Source of the DNA: Psychrobacter pygoscelis | Lineage (GTDB): Bacteria > Pseudomonadota > Gammaproteobacteria > Pseudomonadales > Moraxellaceae | Direction: 5' to 3' | Length of the DNA stretch: 64,000 bases | Assembly: GCF_004335015.1 (NCBI RefSeq) | Contig: NZ_RQRU01000001.1 | Coordinates: forward strand, 868,001-932,000 | In this document: piece after piece, positions 18,763-27,301 of the stretch | How positions within the stretch are numbered: position 1 is the stretch's first letter | Layout: every line of letters starts with the position of its first letter | Program-made: the position numbers and the translations under genes | Notes under the pieces: generated by a model | What the model saw: the letters and a program-made list of their open reading frames with translations, nothing else | Told to the model about the DNA's origin: nothing | The model's database searches: none

Positions 18763-18892
18763 AGTCAATCCTATTTAAAACTGGTACGTAAATAGTCGTT
18801 GGTATAAATCTACTGGCTAGACGTCATAAGATGACTGAGGCGAGCGTAAACTCATCCCAACGACTTTGTAGTAAATCTAAAATGGATTGATG
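18763..18892 (-). repeat. 130-bp MITE-like element, copy 3
   Basis: Inverted relative to the copies at 6608 and 7347. The ends are AGTCAATCCTATTTA on the left and TAAAATGGATTGAT on the right. It has the clearest inner dyads: GTCGTTGG pairs with CCAACGAC, and GTCAT-AAG-ATGAC forms a small hairpin. It begins 34 bases before the start codon of the acetyltransferase, so it may lie within that gene's promoter or leader. Confidence 0.78.
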
Positions 18893-19228
18893 ATAGTAGA
18901 TTCACTCGATCCAGAATACAGGGCTACCAGATTGTGCTTCACAAAAAATAGCTTAGACTCTGTCAGCGTGCGCGTAGCAAACTAGAATCAGCTAAATCAG
19001 TAGCGCACTAATAGGAGCGTGTCTTTATTATTATCTTAACTCGACTATCAAGGCTGGGTGAGTGATTGGCTATTTAGGCTTATTTATGACTTTATACTAA
19101 GTTTGCTAATCTTCACGCTATTTATGCAAAGCTTAGTCGCAATTTACTTTATAATGGCAGCCTAATACACAGTCGTCCATCCCATCTGGCGGGCTACTTT
19201 CTCACTATTGTATGCGCTTAATTTGCCT
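18893..19228. other. Intergenic region upstream of ribF
   Basis: No gene, terminator or riboswitch was recognised between the repeat element and ribF. It must contain the ribF promoter. Confidence 0.4.
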
Positions 19229-20302
19229 ATGAAAATCTATTTTCTCGACGAGCTTTTGCACACCCACTCTGACCCTTCACCATCAGCCAGGACTTTGCCA
19301 ACCAGCACTTTACCTGCTAGTACCTTAACCATAGGTAACTTTGATGGGGTTCATCGAGGTCATCAGGCCATGCTAAAAGAAATGCTATCGCAGGCTCAAG
19401 AGCGGCAGCTTAGCAGTGCAGTGATGCTATTTGAGCCGCAGCCGCGAGAGTATTTTGCTAAGTTATCAGGAAAGCCAAATAGCGCGCCTGCTAGATTGAC
19501 GAGCCTTGGTGAAAAGCAAGCTTTATTGGCAGACTTCGGTATCGAGACTCTAATCATTGCACGCTTTGATGAGGCTTTTCGCTCCTTATCTGCTAAGGAG
19601 TTTGCCCAAATTCTCACGCAGAACCTCAATGTAGAAGCACTGGTATTGGGTGATGACTTTCGTTTTGGTCACGACCGCACAGGCGATAGTGAGTTTCTAC
19701 GTAAATTTGGCTTACCTGTGACCACACTAGATACCATCACCGATAATACTTTATTGGCGGAGCGCATTAGCTCAACTCGGATTCGACATCTACTAGCCAA
19801 AGGTGAGCTTTGCGCGGCAAGCGAGCTTTTAGGCCGTGACTATAGTATTACAGGAGAGGTGGTCAGAGGTGACCAAATTGGGCGCACCCTAGCCTTCCCT
19901 ACCGCCAATATTGCCCTAAACCGACTAAAGCCAGCTCTACATGGGATCTATGGTGTCGATGTGGTGATACTAGATAAAGACGGTAATATCGATAAGGATG
20001 GTTGGCAAGCAGCGGCAGATACTGCCTCAGCTGGTGTCAAAGGTCTGCGTAAGCACAGCTTATTCGGTACCGCGAATATCGGCATCCGCCCTTCAATTGA
20101 CAGACCCTCTGATTGGCGACTTGAGATCTATTTCCCAGAGTTTAAAGGGGATCTATATGGTAAAACTCTCAATGTCCGCTTTATTCACTATCTTCATGAC
20201 GAAAAAAAATACGCTGACCTTGACGCCTTAAAGTCCGGTATCGATCAAGATGTAAAAGAACTTTTGGCTTGGCGACAGTCGCAGTCCTTAGCAAACAGTT
20301 AA
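19229..20302 (+). CDS. ribF: Bifunctional riboflavin kinase/FAD synthetase
   Basis: Phosphorylates riboflavin to FMN and adenylates FMN to FAD. The N-terminal FAD-synthetase half has LTIGNFDGVHRGHQAML, the nucleotidyltransferase HxGH motif, at about residue 35, and ISSTRIRHLLAKGEL near 185. The C-terminal kinase half has GRTLAFPTANIAL near 228 and LEIYFPEFKGDLYGK. The kinase half contains an extra polar insert (about residues 250-280). The ATG at 19229 (MKIYFLDELL) is preferred over a TTG seven codons upstream; no strong ribosome binding site is visible. ribF is often followed by ileS-lspA, but not here. Confidence 0.96.
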   Translation: MKIYFLDELLHTHSDPSPSARTLPTSTLPASTLTIGNFDGVHRGHQAMLKEMLSQAQERQLSSAVMLFEPQPREYFAKLSGKPNSAPARLTSLGEKQALLADFGIETLIIARFDEAFRSLSAKEFAQILTQNLNVEALVLGDDFRFGHDRTGDSEFLRKFGLPVTTLDTITDNTLLAERISSTRIRHLLAKGELCAASELLGRDYSITGEVVRGDQIGRTLAFPTANIALNRLKPALHGIYGVDVVILDKDGNIDKDGWQAAADTASAGVKGLRKHSLFGTANIGIRPSIDRPSDWRLEIYFPEFKGDLYGKTLNVRFIHYLHDEKKYADLDALKSGIDQDVKELLAWRQSQSLANS

Positions 20303-20378
20303 ATGTTTTTATGACATCATTGGTTTGTCATTTGCTGATTTATTAGTATAAACCAACTGCTGTTTATTGCTTTAAGCC

Positions 20379-20412
20379 AAAAAAAACCTGCTTTGAAAAG
20401 CAGGTTTTTTTG
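20379..20412. terminator. Bidirectional terminator between ribF and DUF2789
   Basis: The stem AAAACCTGCTTT/AAAGCAGGTTTT is flanked by A-runs and T-runs, so it can end the plus-strand ribF transcript and the minus-strand DUF2789 transcript, which converge here. Confidence 0.85.
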
Positions 20413-20485
20413 GTTTCAACAAGCTCTAAGCTATTAAATACCGCTCTAGACAGTTAGTTAATAAGCTGTAGGCGGTTAACAGGCT

Positions 20486-20725
20486 CTAAGCAGTAGGGTG
20501 TAAGCGTACGTTTAGCTCATCAATGACCTCTACCCAAGCTGCGTCTTGCTTCCACTCTTCTTGTAAAAACATACGTTGCTTGTCATTCCAAACATGAGCG
20601 TCAGTAAGTTTCTCTTCTTTTGCCAACTGATTGTTGTTAATAAATTCTTCAATCGCTTCATCTGAGCTGTCTAGCCCCAACTGAGCAAAAAGATTATTCA
20701 TCGTGTATTCGTTTTCACCTAACAT
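20486..20725 (-). CDS. DUF2789 family small protein
   Basis: A 79-residue acidic protein matching the DUF2789 plan: an N-terminal MNNLFAQLGLDSSDEAIEEFI helix pair, then DAHVWNDKQRMFLQEEWKQDAAWVEVIDELN. AGGAGAGACTGC before the ATG at 20725 supports the full start. No signal peptide or membrane span. The function is unknown for the family. It converges with ribF. Confidence 0.85.
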   Translation of the reverse strand: MLGENEYTMNNLFAQLGLDSSDEAIEEFINNNQLAKEEKLTDAHVWNDKQRMFLQEEWKQDAAWVEVIDELNVRLHPTA

Positions 20726-21035
20726 GCAGTCTCTCCTAAAAAGTAAATATCCATGATACTAAAGTAGCCCCCTGACGGGTGACCTTAGGTTATAAATAGT
20801 CGGACTAGAAGCAACCCAGTCCAACTAGACAGATTGCTTACATCGCCCTAATTATTTGATCCAGTTATCAGTTTAATCATCCAATCCCGTATCTAACTGG
20901 CGACTTAGGGACGCTTATTAATCACTAATTAAATATAGCAAATTATCGTAACATTTTATCGTAACATGCTGTTATTCATCGTAACGGGTCGTAGGCTATG
21001 CGTATCACGACTTATAATAAAACCTTATGATAATA

Positions 21036-21066
21036 AAAATCCTCTATACCATAGCATAGAGGATTA
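21036..21066 (-). terminator. Terminator of mdh
   Basis: On the minus strand, the stem AATCCTCTAT/ATAGAGGATT is followed by TTTTTA. It lies about 45 bases downstream of the mdh stop. Confidence 0.82.
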
Positions 21067-21109
21067 TATAGCTTTAACAGTCAATCAATTTTACCAGCTT
21101 AAGCAAAGC

Positions 21110-22093
21110 TTATGGTAGTAGATGAGCCACGCCATCACGCTCTTCAGTAAGCTCTTGCTCTGTGGCCTTCATTTTTTCTTTCGAGAAATCTGATGAGACA
21201 TCTATGCCTTCTACAATTGACCAGTCGCCATTGCTGCAAGTGCAAGGGTACGAGTAGATTAAGCCTTCAGTGATACCGTACTCACCGTTTGAGTAGACAC
21301 CCATAGAGACCCAATCATTCTCATCAGTGCCAAGCGCCCAAGTACGCATGTGTGCGATAGCTGCATTGGCAGCAGAGGCTGCTGATGATGCACCGCGAGC
21401 TTGAATAATAGCTGCGCCGCGCTTTTGTACGCTTGGGATATAGCTGTTTTCGTACCAATCACGATCAACCAAATCAAGCGCTGGTTTACCTTCAACAGTA
21501 CAAGCTGTTAGGTCAGGGTATTGAGTCGATGAGTGGTTGCCCCAGATGATCATTTTCTTCACATCGTTAACAGTCGTTTTGGTCTCTTCAGCCAACTGTG
21601 CCATAGCTCGGTTGTGGTCAAGGCGCGTCATGGCAGTGAAGTTACGTGGATCTAGATCTGGTGCATTGCGTTGAGCGATCAAGGCGTTGGTGTTTGCAGG
21701 GTTACCGACGACCAATACTTTGACATCACGGCTAGCGACAGCATTCAAAGCTTTACCTTGTGCTGAGAAGATAGCAGCGTTAGCTTCTAATAAATCTTTA
21801 CGCTCCATGCCTGGTCCACGTGGGCGCGCACCAACGAGCAATGCATAATCTGCATCTTTAAAAGCAACTTCTGCATCATCAGTCTGAACGATACCAGCTA
21901 ACAGAGGAAATGCACAGTCTTCAAGTTCCATAACCACGCCTTTTAGCGCGTCTAGGGCTGGAGTAATCTCAAGTAATTGCAAGATTACAGGCTGATCATT
22001 GCCCAGCATCTCGCCTGCAGCAATACGAAATAACATGGCATAACTAATATTACCAGCGGCACCAGTAACGGCAACACGAATAGGCTGTTTCAT
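21110..22093 (-). CDS. mdh: Malate dehydrogenase
   Basis: Interconverts malate and oxaloacetate with NAD in the TCA cycle. The 327-residue protein belongs to the cytosolic-type MDH group (like Aquaspirillum and Acinetobacter enzymes), with [23 protein letters not shown] at the N-terminus (NAD loop), [20 protein letters not shown] (substrate loop with Arg pair), [13 protein letters not shown], and the catalytic His in [13 protein letters not shown] near residue 187. CGGAGAATTAT precedes the ATG. It is a single-gene unit with its own terminator. Confidence 0.98.
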   Translation of the reverse strand: MKQPIRVAVTGAAGNISYAMLFRIAAGEMLGNDQPVILQLLEITPALDALKGVVMELEDCAFPLLAGIVQTDDAEVAFKDADYALLVGARPRGPGMERKDLLEANAAIFSAQGKALNAVASRDVKVLVVGNPANTNALIAQRNAPDLDPRNFTAMTRLDHNRAMAQLAEETKTTVNDVKKMIIWGNHSSTQYPDLTACTVEGKPALDLVDRDWYENSYIPSVQKRGAAIIQARGASSAASAANAAIAHMRTWALGTDENDWVSMGVYSNGEYGITEGLIYSYPCTCSNGDWSIVEGIDVSSDFSKEKMKATEQELTEERDGVAHLLP

Positions 22094-22566
22094 ATAATTC
22101 TCCGGTTGAAATGAAATAAATAATGATGACTTATACTGTCATTAACAAAGGTAACTCAAAGTATGGTAGCAATGAGCCGGTACAAAATTGGTGTTAAATT
22201 AATGCTAAATTCAAGTTATAGCCGCCGTAAAAATACAGTAGCGACCTTAAGCAATAGAAATACCATACCATAATTGGACAATTTTGCTACTAGCAGCCCT
22301 CTGATTGAGCTGAAGTACAAACTTTGAATAACTCAACTTGCAAGAGAGTCTATGAAGCAGGTATTGAGGCAAAAAAGAGACTTGCGGACTGCACACTCTC
22401 AGCTGATGGTATATTTTTCGTCAGCTAGTGTACCACCTCGCTTGCGCAAGCGTCTAGGCACAATTAGGCGGGTTATCCCTGTCATTAGATGAATAAATAT
22501 TGGGGTGAATAGAATAAATGGTCATCGATATAAGAAAGACACATCACCCAAAGCACTGTCAAACCG
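22094..22566. other. Gap between the RNase I-like gene and mdh
   Basis: No gene was recognised. It holds the mdh upstream region. No clear repeat or terminator was seen. Confidence 0.4.
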
Positions 22567-23235
22567 TTATCTGTCACCTGAAATAATAAAGTTGCTACCA
22601 CAATTATCGATAGTGGCTGGGCAGCGTCCAAAACTGCTACCTTCATAACAGATATGAATCTCGGTAAGAACAGATTGCTTACGACTCGCGTCCTGACAGA
22701 TGAGATCTACTCCTGAAGCCTGCATACCTGGATTCAGGCGAGTTAGCTGCCGCAAGAACCGCGACTTAGAGACGGTATAACTATTACCTGTATTAAGCTC
22801 GCGCGGCAGCTTCAGCTGACTGGCATGCGTCACAATCTGGCGAAAATAAAAGCTAGATCGTAATGGGCTACAAGCGCCATAACGACGCCAAGCTTGATTG
22901 CGCACAGTGGCATCAGGCATAACGCGATTGACCACTCGTAGCTGTAACGGGGTTAGCTTAGGCGTTCCACCGCGACCACAGCTATCACCATAACCCAAAT
23001 CCAATCCTGCTACGGTAAGAGAGTACCCTTCTAAGCATTGCCGCATTCGAGCGCGTGAGGGATAAATAGCACACATCGCTGGGGTCATCTCAATCATCAA
23101 AATTCGCTGACCCACCTTGGCCCCTTCTGCTGAATGAGCGGGAACACAAAATAAAAAGGAAGCAATTAAAAGTAGGCCAGATGCAGTTTGAGACATTAAG
23201 CTGCTAATCAGCAATCGAAATTGCTCAGCTCTCAT
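22567..23235 (-). CDS. RNase I (RNase T2 family) homologue lacking catalytic residues
   Basis: An exported protein homologous to E. coli RNase I. After a signal peptide (LLLIASFLFCVPAHSAEG) the T2 order is visible: the CAS I strand LTVAGLDLG where E. coli has LTVHGLWPG, RVVNRVMPDA versus KLSEVMPGA, CAS II AWRRYGACS versus EYAKHGACF, a YF start of the next helix, YTVSKSRFLRQL versus KTVSRRDFDAAF, LICQ versus LTCQ, LTEIHI versus LTEIQI, and NCGSNFII versus NCGKTFVI. The two catalytic histidines become Ala and Tyr and the Glu becomes Ala, so RNA cleavage is unlikely. The structural cysteines are kept. The start is uncertain: the frame opens at a TTG (23349), with ATGs at 23235 and 23196; 23235 or 23196 fit the signal peptide. 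Confidence 0.75.
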   Translation of the reverse strand: MRAEQFRLLISSLMSQTASGLLLIASFLFCVPAHSAEGAKVGQRILMIEMTPAMCAIYPSRARMRQCLEGYSLTVAGLDLGYGDSCGRGGTPKLTPLQLRVVNRVMPDATVRNQAWRRYGACSPLRSSFYFRQIVTHASQLKLPRELNTGNSYTVSKSRFLRQLTRLNPGMQASGVDLICQDASRKQSVLTEIHICYEGSSFGRCPATIDNCGSNFIISGDR

Positions 23236-23349
23236 CAGTAATAAAGTCTTAAAAGACTTAGGAGCGGTCAAATAAGGCTTAAGGCATGAAACCAAAGAGT
23301 TATTATTAAATTCACTCACAAACACAGGATATACCTTACTGGCTGTCAA

Positions 23350-24164
23350 TTATAATTAAGCGCAAAATACTGTTTAAAACATGATATAAATTCAAAATCT
23401 AATAGACAATCTGTCTTAGAGCCGCACTGACAAAACAGACTGCTCACATGCTACTAGCTAGCAATATTAGCTAACTGCTCAATGCGCTACAGCACTAAAC
23501 TGTGCAAAAACCTATAAATATACTGGTTCAATAAGACAGTTCAACTGTCCAGTAAGCACAAACTCTACCCTCAGACGAGCAGCTGGACTAGGGTTTGCGC
23601 TTAACAGCTGACTTCATTACCTACCTTATTATTTCGGTAAATTATTGTGCCGTTATAAGTAGCACTATAGTAGTCAGCACTCATGATCTGAGGACGGAAA
23701 CTAAGCTATACAAGACGCTAACTAATATTAATATCTAATACTAGGATATTCTATTTTAAATACCATAGTTAATACGTACATTTCACGTAAAAGTAAGTTG
23801 TTTTTTTAGAGAATTTATCCGCAGCAGCTGCGAGTATTGAGTTTATCGTTAACTAATTCAAAATATTTTATTTAAAAAATTAAATAAATAGGTTTAAGCT
23901 TTTTATAGTACAGGCTTATAATAAGCTTACTATCAACCAAAACTTGATATCGATGATGGATAAAGATCGCTCAAATTTGAACCCTATAGAGGCTATAAAA
24001 TAAGACCCTATAAACCTTCCATAAAAAAAGCGATACCCTTAGGCATCGCTTTTATTCACTATTAAAACCTACTCATAGACAAGATACTTCAATCGACCAT
24101 TCATTAACTACTCAATACCTACTGGCAATAAGTTAATAGTATTTATTACGCCGATATTCATGAC
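23350..24164. other. Gap between slt and the RNase I-like gene
   Basis: About 815 AT-rich bases with no supported gene. The only clear feature is the slt terminator at its left side (24022-24054). Confidence 0.5.
24022..24054 (-). terminator. Terminator of slt
   Basis: On the minus strand, AAAAGCGATGCC pairs with GGTATCGCTTTT and is followed by a T-run. It lies about 110 bases beyond the slt stop. Confidence 0.8.
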
Positions 24165-26324
24165 TTAGAACGATGTTGGAATAGTCCCCATGCGCTGAGT
24201 AATTGGCTGTGGTTGACCTAGTAAACTACTGTATATCGTCGCATTTTCCATAACATGTTTGACATAGTTTCGAGTCTCAGGATAAGCAATCGACTCGACA
24301 TACTGATCGGCAGTAAGCTGACCATACACAGGTTGCCAGCGTTTGGCTTTATTAGGACCAGCATTGTAGCCTGCTGTCGCCAATACGGGCTGGTAGTTTA
24401 GCTTAGCTAAGATATCACCCATATACCACGTGCCATAGCGAATGTTAGTATCACCGCTATTGGCTCTACTGGCGCTATATGACTCCCCTAGGTTACGAGC
24501 AATATACTTGGCTGTATCTGGCATAATCTGCATCAAGCCGCTAGCCCCAACATTAGAGCGCGCTGAGGTGACAAAGCGGCTCTCTTGACGCATGATGCCA
24601 TAGGCCCATGCTGGATCTATTCCAGCCTCACGGCTGTACCTAACCACAGCGTCTTGATGCGGCATGGGATGTGATAGGCCTAGACTTACAGCATTATCCG
24701 AGTTATCAATCGCATAGATAGCGCGGTCCAGCCAGCCCATATCATAAGCTTGGCGCGCGGCAGCAATGATCAAGTTATTATCGCGATTGTCCCGAGCTTG
24801 TTTCACCGCCCAGTTCCACTCGCGGTTGGCATAGCCACTACTGGCAGGAGAGTTATAAAGCGCAAATGCGCGCGCAAAGTGTGGGTCTTGCATCACGCGA
24901 GCACGATCATAGCTACTAACCTGTGGTAGAGCTGAGCCGCCTAGACTACGCGCGTCAAAGCGTTGACCCACTTTGTCTTTGGCCAGCAGCCCATAATAAG
25001 TGTTTTTATTCGCTAGGCGTTGGTATATCTGTTTGGCCAGATTACGTTTACCCGCATCACTGCCCTGCTCATAAGCACGGGCCAGCCAATACTGCCAGAT
25101 ATCTTCGGTCTGGACTTCAGCATCCATACTAGAGACTGCCTGAATCACATCATCCCAACGGCTAAAGCGAATAGCCGCTTGCGCATAGTCTTCTGACTCT
25201 TCAAAGTTAAATGGCTCACCTAGACTTTTACGGAACCAGTCCACCGCTTCAGAATTAAAGCCATCATCAGTATTGTGATTCATTCGCTGAACACCAAGGA
25301 TACGATAGGCATAGCGGCGAGTCTCATCACTCAAAAGATGGCTTGGCCGCAAATCGTCTTGCTTGATATCGAAGTCAAGTTGCATAGCCGCTTCTCGGTA
25401 CGACTTATTAGCCAGCCTACCGATAGCGTATAAATACAAAGATTGATTAATGTCACTATACGGCTGATTGGCAAAGCGATTCAAAAATGCAGTAGGATTT
25501 AGCTGGATTTCACTTAAGGCCGAATAATCAATAGGTACCCCAAGCTGACTTGACAGTGCCATGATATCGCCTGTCTTGCCTTCTCGCAGCATCCGCTTTA
25601 ATCGCGCCTGCCGATCGCTATTAGTAATTAGAGGGTTACTGCCTAATTCTAGTGCCAGCTGATTACACAGCTCAGGCTGCTTTAAAGTCGTCAGCCATAC
25701 ATTGGGCTTCTCAGTGAGCGCGCGCATCGTATCACCACCATGGTTAAAGCCTAATGCTAATGCACAACGCTCACTGCGATCAGGATTGGTCACCATATTG
25801 GCTACCTGCCGCACTGCGGCATAATCACCGGATCCGGCCTTAACTTCTGCATAGTCTGCCGCTAATTTTTCTGCCATTACTGATCCTGAGTATTGGCGCG
25901 CAAACTGAGCAATGGCCGCTGGGCTCTGACTGCTTAAGTCATTATTTAACCGCCAATATGCCGGATACATAGCAAATAGTCCGCCATTCATCATTTGCTC
26001 ATAGTTATACAATGCCCCAGTATCCTGCCTATTTGCCGCTTCTGCGGCAGCCATAAAGTAATTTATACTGGTATCGTTTTGATAAGAGCTGGCTTGATAA
26101 CTAACGGGCTCGGCACAGGCCACTTGAGCAATACCTAGTGATCCCAAAGTACTAATAACGCCAACACTACTCAGCCGTAGTGAGCGAGCATTGACCCAGT
26201 GACCAGTAGCAAAAAAGCTTGACACTGGTACCGCTTTTATTCTGCCAAAGATAGGCGGCTTATAGCGTTGGTGCAACTTACTTTTGAGCACTTGTAAAGA
26301 CAATTTACTTAAATTTAATCTCAC
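24165..26324 (-). CDS. slt: Soluble lytic murein transglycosylase
   Basis: Periplasmic enzyme that cleaves peptidoglycan glycan strands to 1,6-anhydro ends, which AmpD-dependent recycling then uses. The 719-residue protein has an N-terminal export signal, a long alpha-superhelical U/L region, and a C-terminal SLT domain with the catalytic Glu in YGIMRQESRFVTSARSNVGASGLMQIMPDTAKYI near residue 580, then YNAGPNKAKRW and ETRNYVKHVMEN. The domain order is that of Slt70. A GTG at 26324 follows AAAGGT. The signal region is long (about 70 residues), so a later start is possible. Confidence 0.94.
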   Translation of the reverse strand: MRLNLSKLSLQVLKSKLHQRYKPPIFGRIKAVPVSSFFATGHWVNARSLRLSSVGVISTLGSLGIAQVACAEPVSYQASSYQNDTSINYFMAAAEAANRQDTGALYNYEQMMNGGLFAMYPAYWRLNNDLSSQSPAAIAQFARQYSGSVMAEKLAADYAEVKAGSGDYAAVRQVANMVTNPDRSERCALALGFNHGGDTMRALTEKPNVWLTTLKQPELCNQLALELGSNPLITNSDRQARLKRMLREGKTGDIMALSSQLGVPIDYSALSEIQLNPTAFLNRFANQPYSDINQSLYLYAIGRLANKSYREAAMQLDFDIKQDDLRPSHLLSDETRRYAYRILGVQRMNHNTDDGFNSEAVDWFRKSLGEPFNFEESEDYAQAAIRFSRWDDVIQAVSSMDAEVQTEDIWQYWLARAYEQGSDAGKRNLAKQIYQRLANKNTYYGLLAKDKVGQRFDARSLGGSALPQVSSYDRARVMQDPHFARAFALYNSPASSGYANREWNWAVKQARDNRDNNLIIAAARQAYDMGWLDRAIYAIDNSDNAVSLGLSHPMPHQDAVVRYSREAGIDPAWAYGIMRQESRFVTSARSNVGASGLMQIMPDTAKYIARNLGESYSASRANSGDTNIRYGTWYMGDILAKLNYQPVLATAGYNAGPNKAKRWQPVYGQLTADQYVESIAYPETRNYVKHVMENATIYSSLLGQPQPITQRMGTIPTSF

Positions 26325-26676
26325 TAGGTAACCTTTTTTAATGTTTAACGTTTAATATTTAATAAAAAATAAATATGATATTAATGGTAAATAAAGCAAT
26401 TTATTATGACGTTAATTGACAGGGTGTAAAGAGAATTCCAGCTATATTCTCTACATCATTTTGACTTATTTTTACGGTGACAGTCTCTATGTCGTAACCA
26501 ATAGTCCTTTATTGGCCGTTCTCTATCGGCGAGTTATATCCCGCTAACTTAATTAATAGACCTCTCAAACCGCAACTGTGACATTCTAAACTATCAATAA
26601 TGACCAGCGCATAATCAGTTATGAGCACCTAAGTCATCTAAGTCATCTAACTACCGTGATTCAAGTAGTTTAAGTA

Positions 26677-26755
26677 AAATATCTTAAATGCTTTACCTCA
26701 CGTTAAGTGCCTTAACTAATAAAGTATCTTAAATTTAAATAATTAAGTGCCTTAA
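26677..26755. repeat. Four short palindrome-like motifs AA(G/A)T(G/A)(C/T)CTTAA
   Basis: AAATATCTTAA at 26677, AAGTGCCTTAA at 26705, AAGTATCTTAA at 26722 and AAGTGCCTTAA at 26745. Spacings are 28, 17 and 23 bases. They may be a cluster of regulator sites or decayed repeats; I cannot tell which. Confidence 0.45.
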
Positions 26756-26793
26756 ATTAACTGCTCATACGCTATTGTGTGGAGTTTTGGGGT

Positions 26794-26928
26794 ATGTCTT
26801 CCCATCATACTATATCCCTGCTACTCGTCACTAGCTCTCTTACTATTTGTCTATATTTGGCAGGATGTGAGAAACACATGACGGACTTTAGTATCAGTTT
26901 GTCATTAAGGTTTATTATTTTCCTATAG
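26794..26928 (+). CDS. Possible 44-residue lipoprotein or lipoprotein remnant
   Basis: ATG at 26794, with GGAG 9 bases before it, encodes a short polar head, a hydrophobic stretch (ISLLLVTSSLTICLYLAGC) and a lipobox LAGC. Only about 20 residues follow before TAG at 26926, and these are not typical of a mature lipoprotein. The stop falls at the left end of a possible repeat element, so this could be a lipoprotein gene truncated by an insertion, or a chance ORF. Confidence 0.3.
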   Translation: MSSHHTISLLLVTSSLTICLYLAGCEKHMTDFSISLSLRFIIFL

Positions 26929-27059
26929 TAAGTTTATGATAAAAACGATACAGCGGTACTCAATTGAAGTTCTGGCGACCTCTAGCCGCGTGCCTACAGC
27001 AAGCTTGGAAACTTATACCAGCTGCGCTGGTAGTACGGTGACTCTACTTAGGATTGACC
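26927..27059. repeat. Possible diverged member of the 131-bp repeat family
   Basis: Right end TTAGGATTGACC and left end ATAGTAAGTTTATG resemble the family's ends, and the 133-bp length fits, but the interior shares little with copies 1-3. It contains its own dyad, TACCAGC paired with GCTGGTA. It may be a related element or coincidence. Confidence 0.3.
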
Positions 27060-27301
27060 ATATTTATCCCTAAAATAACACTTAGAATGAGTGCACTATT
27101 TAAGCCGAGCTGCGCGCAGTGAGCTTTATTTACAACCTTCTTTAACTCATTAGACGCATGGAATAGCACACCATTACTATGGTAAAATAGAGGGTTAGAT
27201 AACTCTTTTGCGGCTTGTTACGATTTGAAGTCGCGCCGTCAATATTATTACCCCAGATTGCATGTTTATCATTTTGACATGCTGCAACGAATGGATAGCT
27301 C

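Larger units (their letters stand above)
26325..27301. other. Gap upstream of miaB with repeats and a small ORF
   Basis: About 975 bases between divergent slt and miaB. It holds a tandem TAAGTCATC pair near 26630, four AAGTNNCTTAA-like motifs (26677-26755), a 44-codon lipoprotein-like ORF (26794-26928), and a possible diverged repeat element (26927-27059). Confidence 0.5.
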
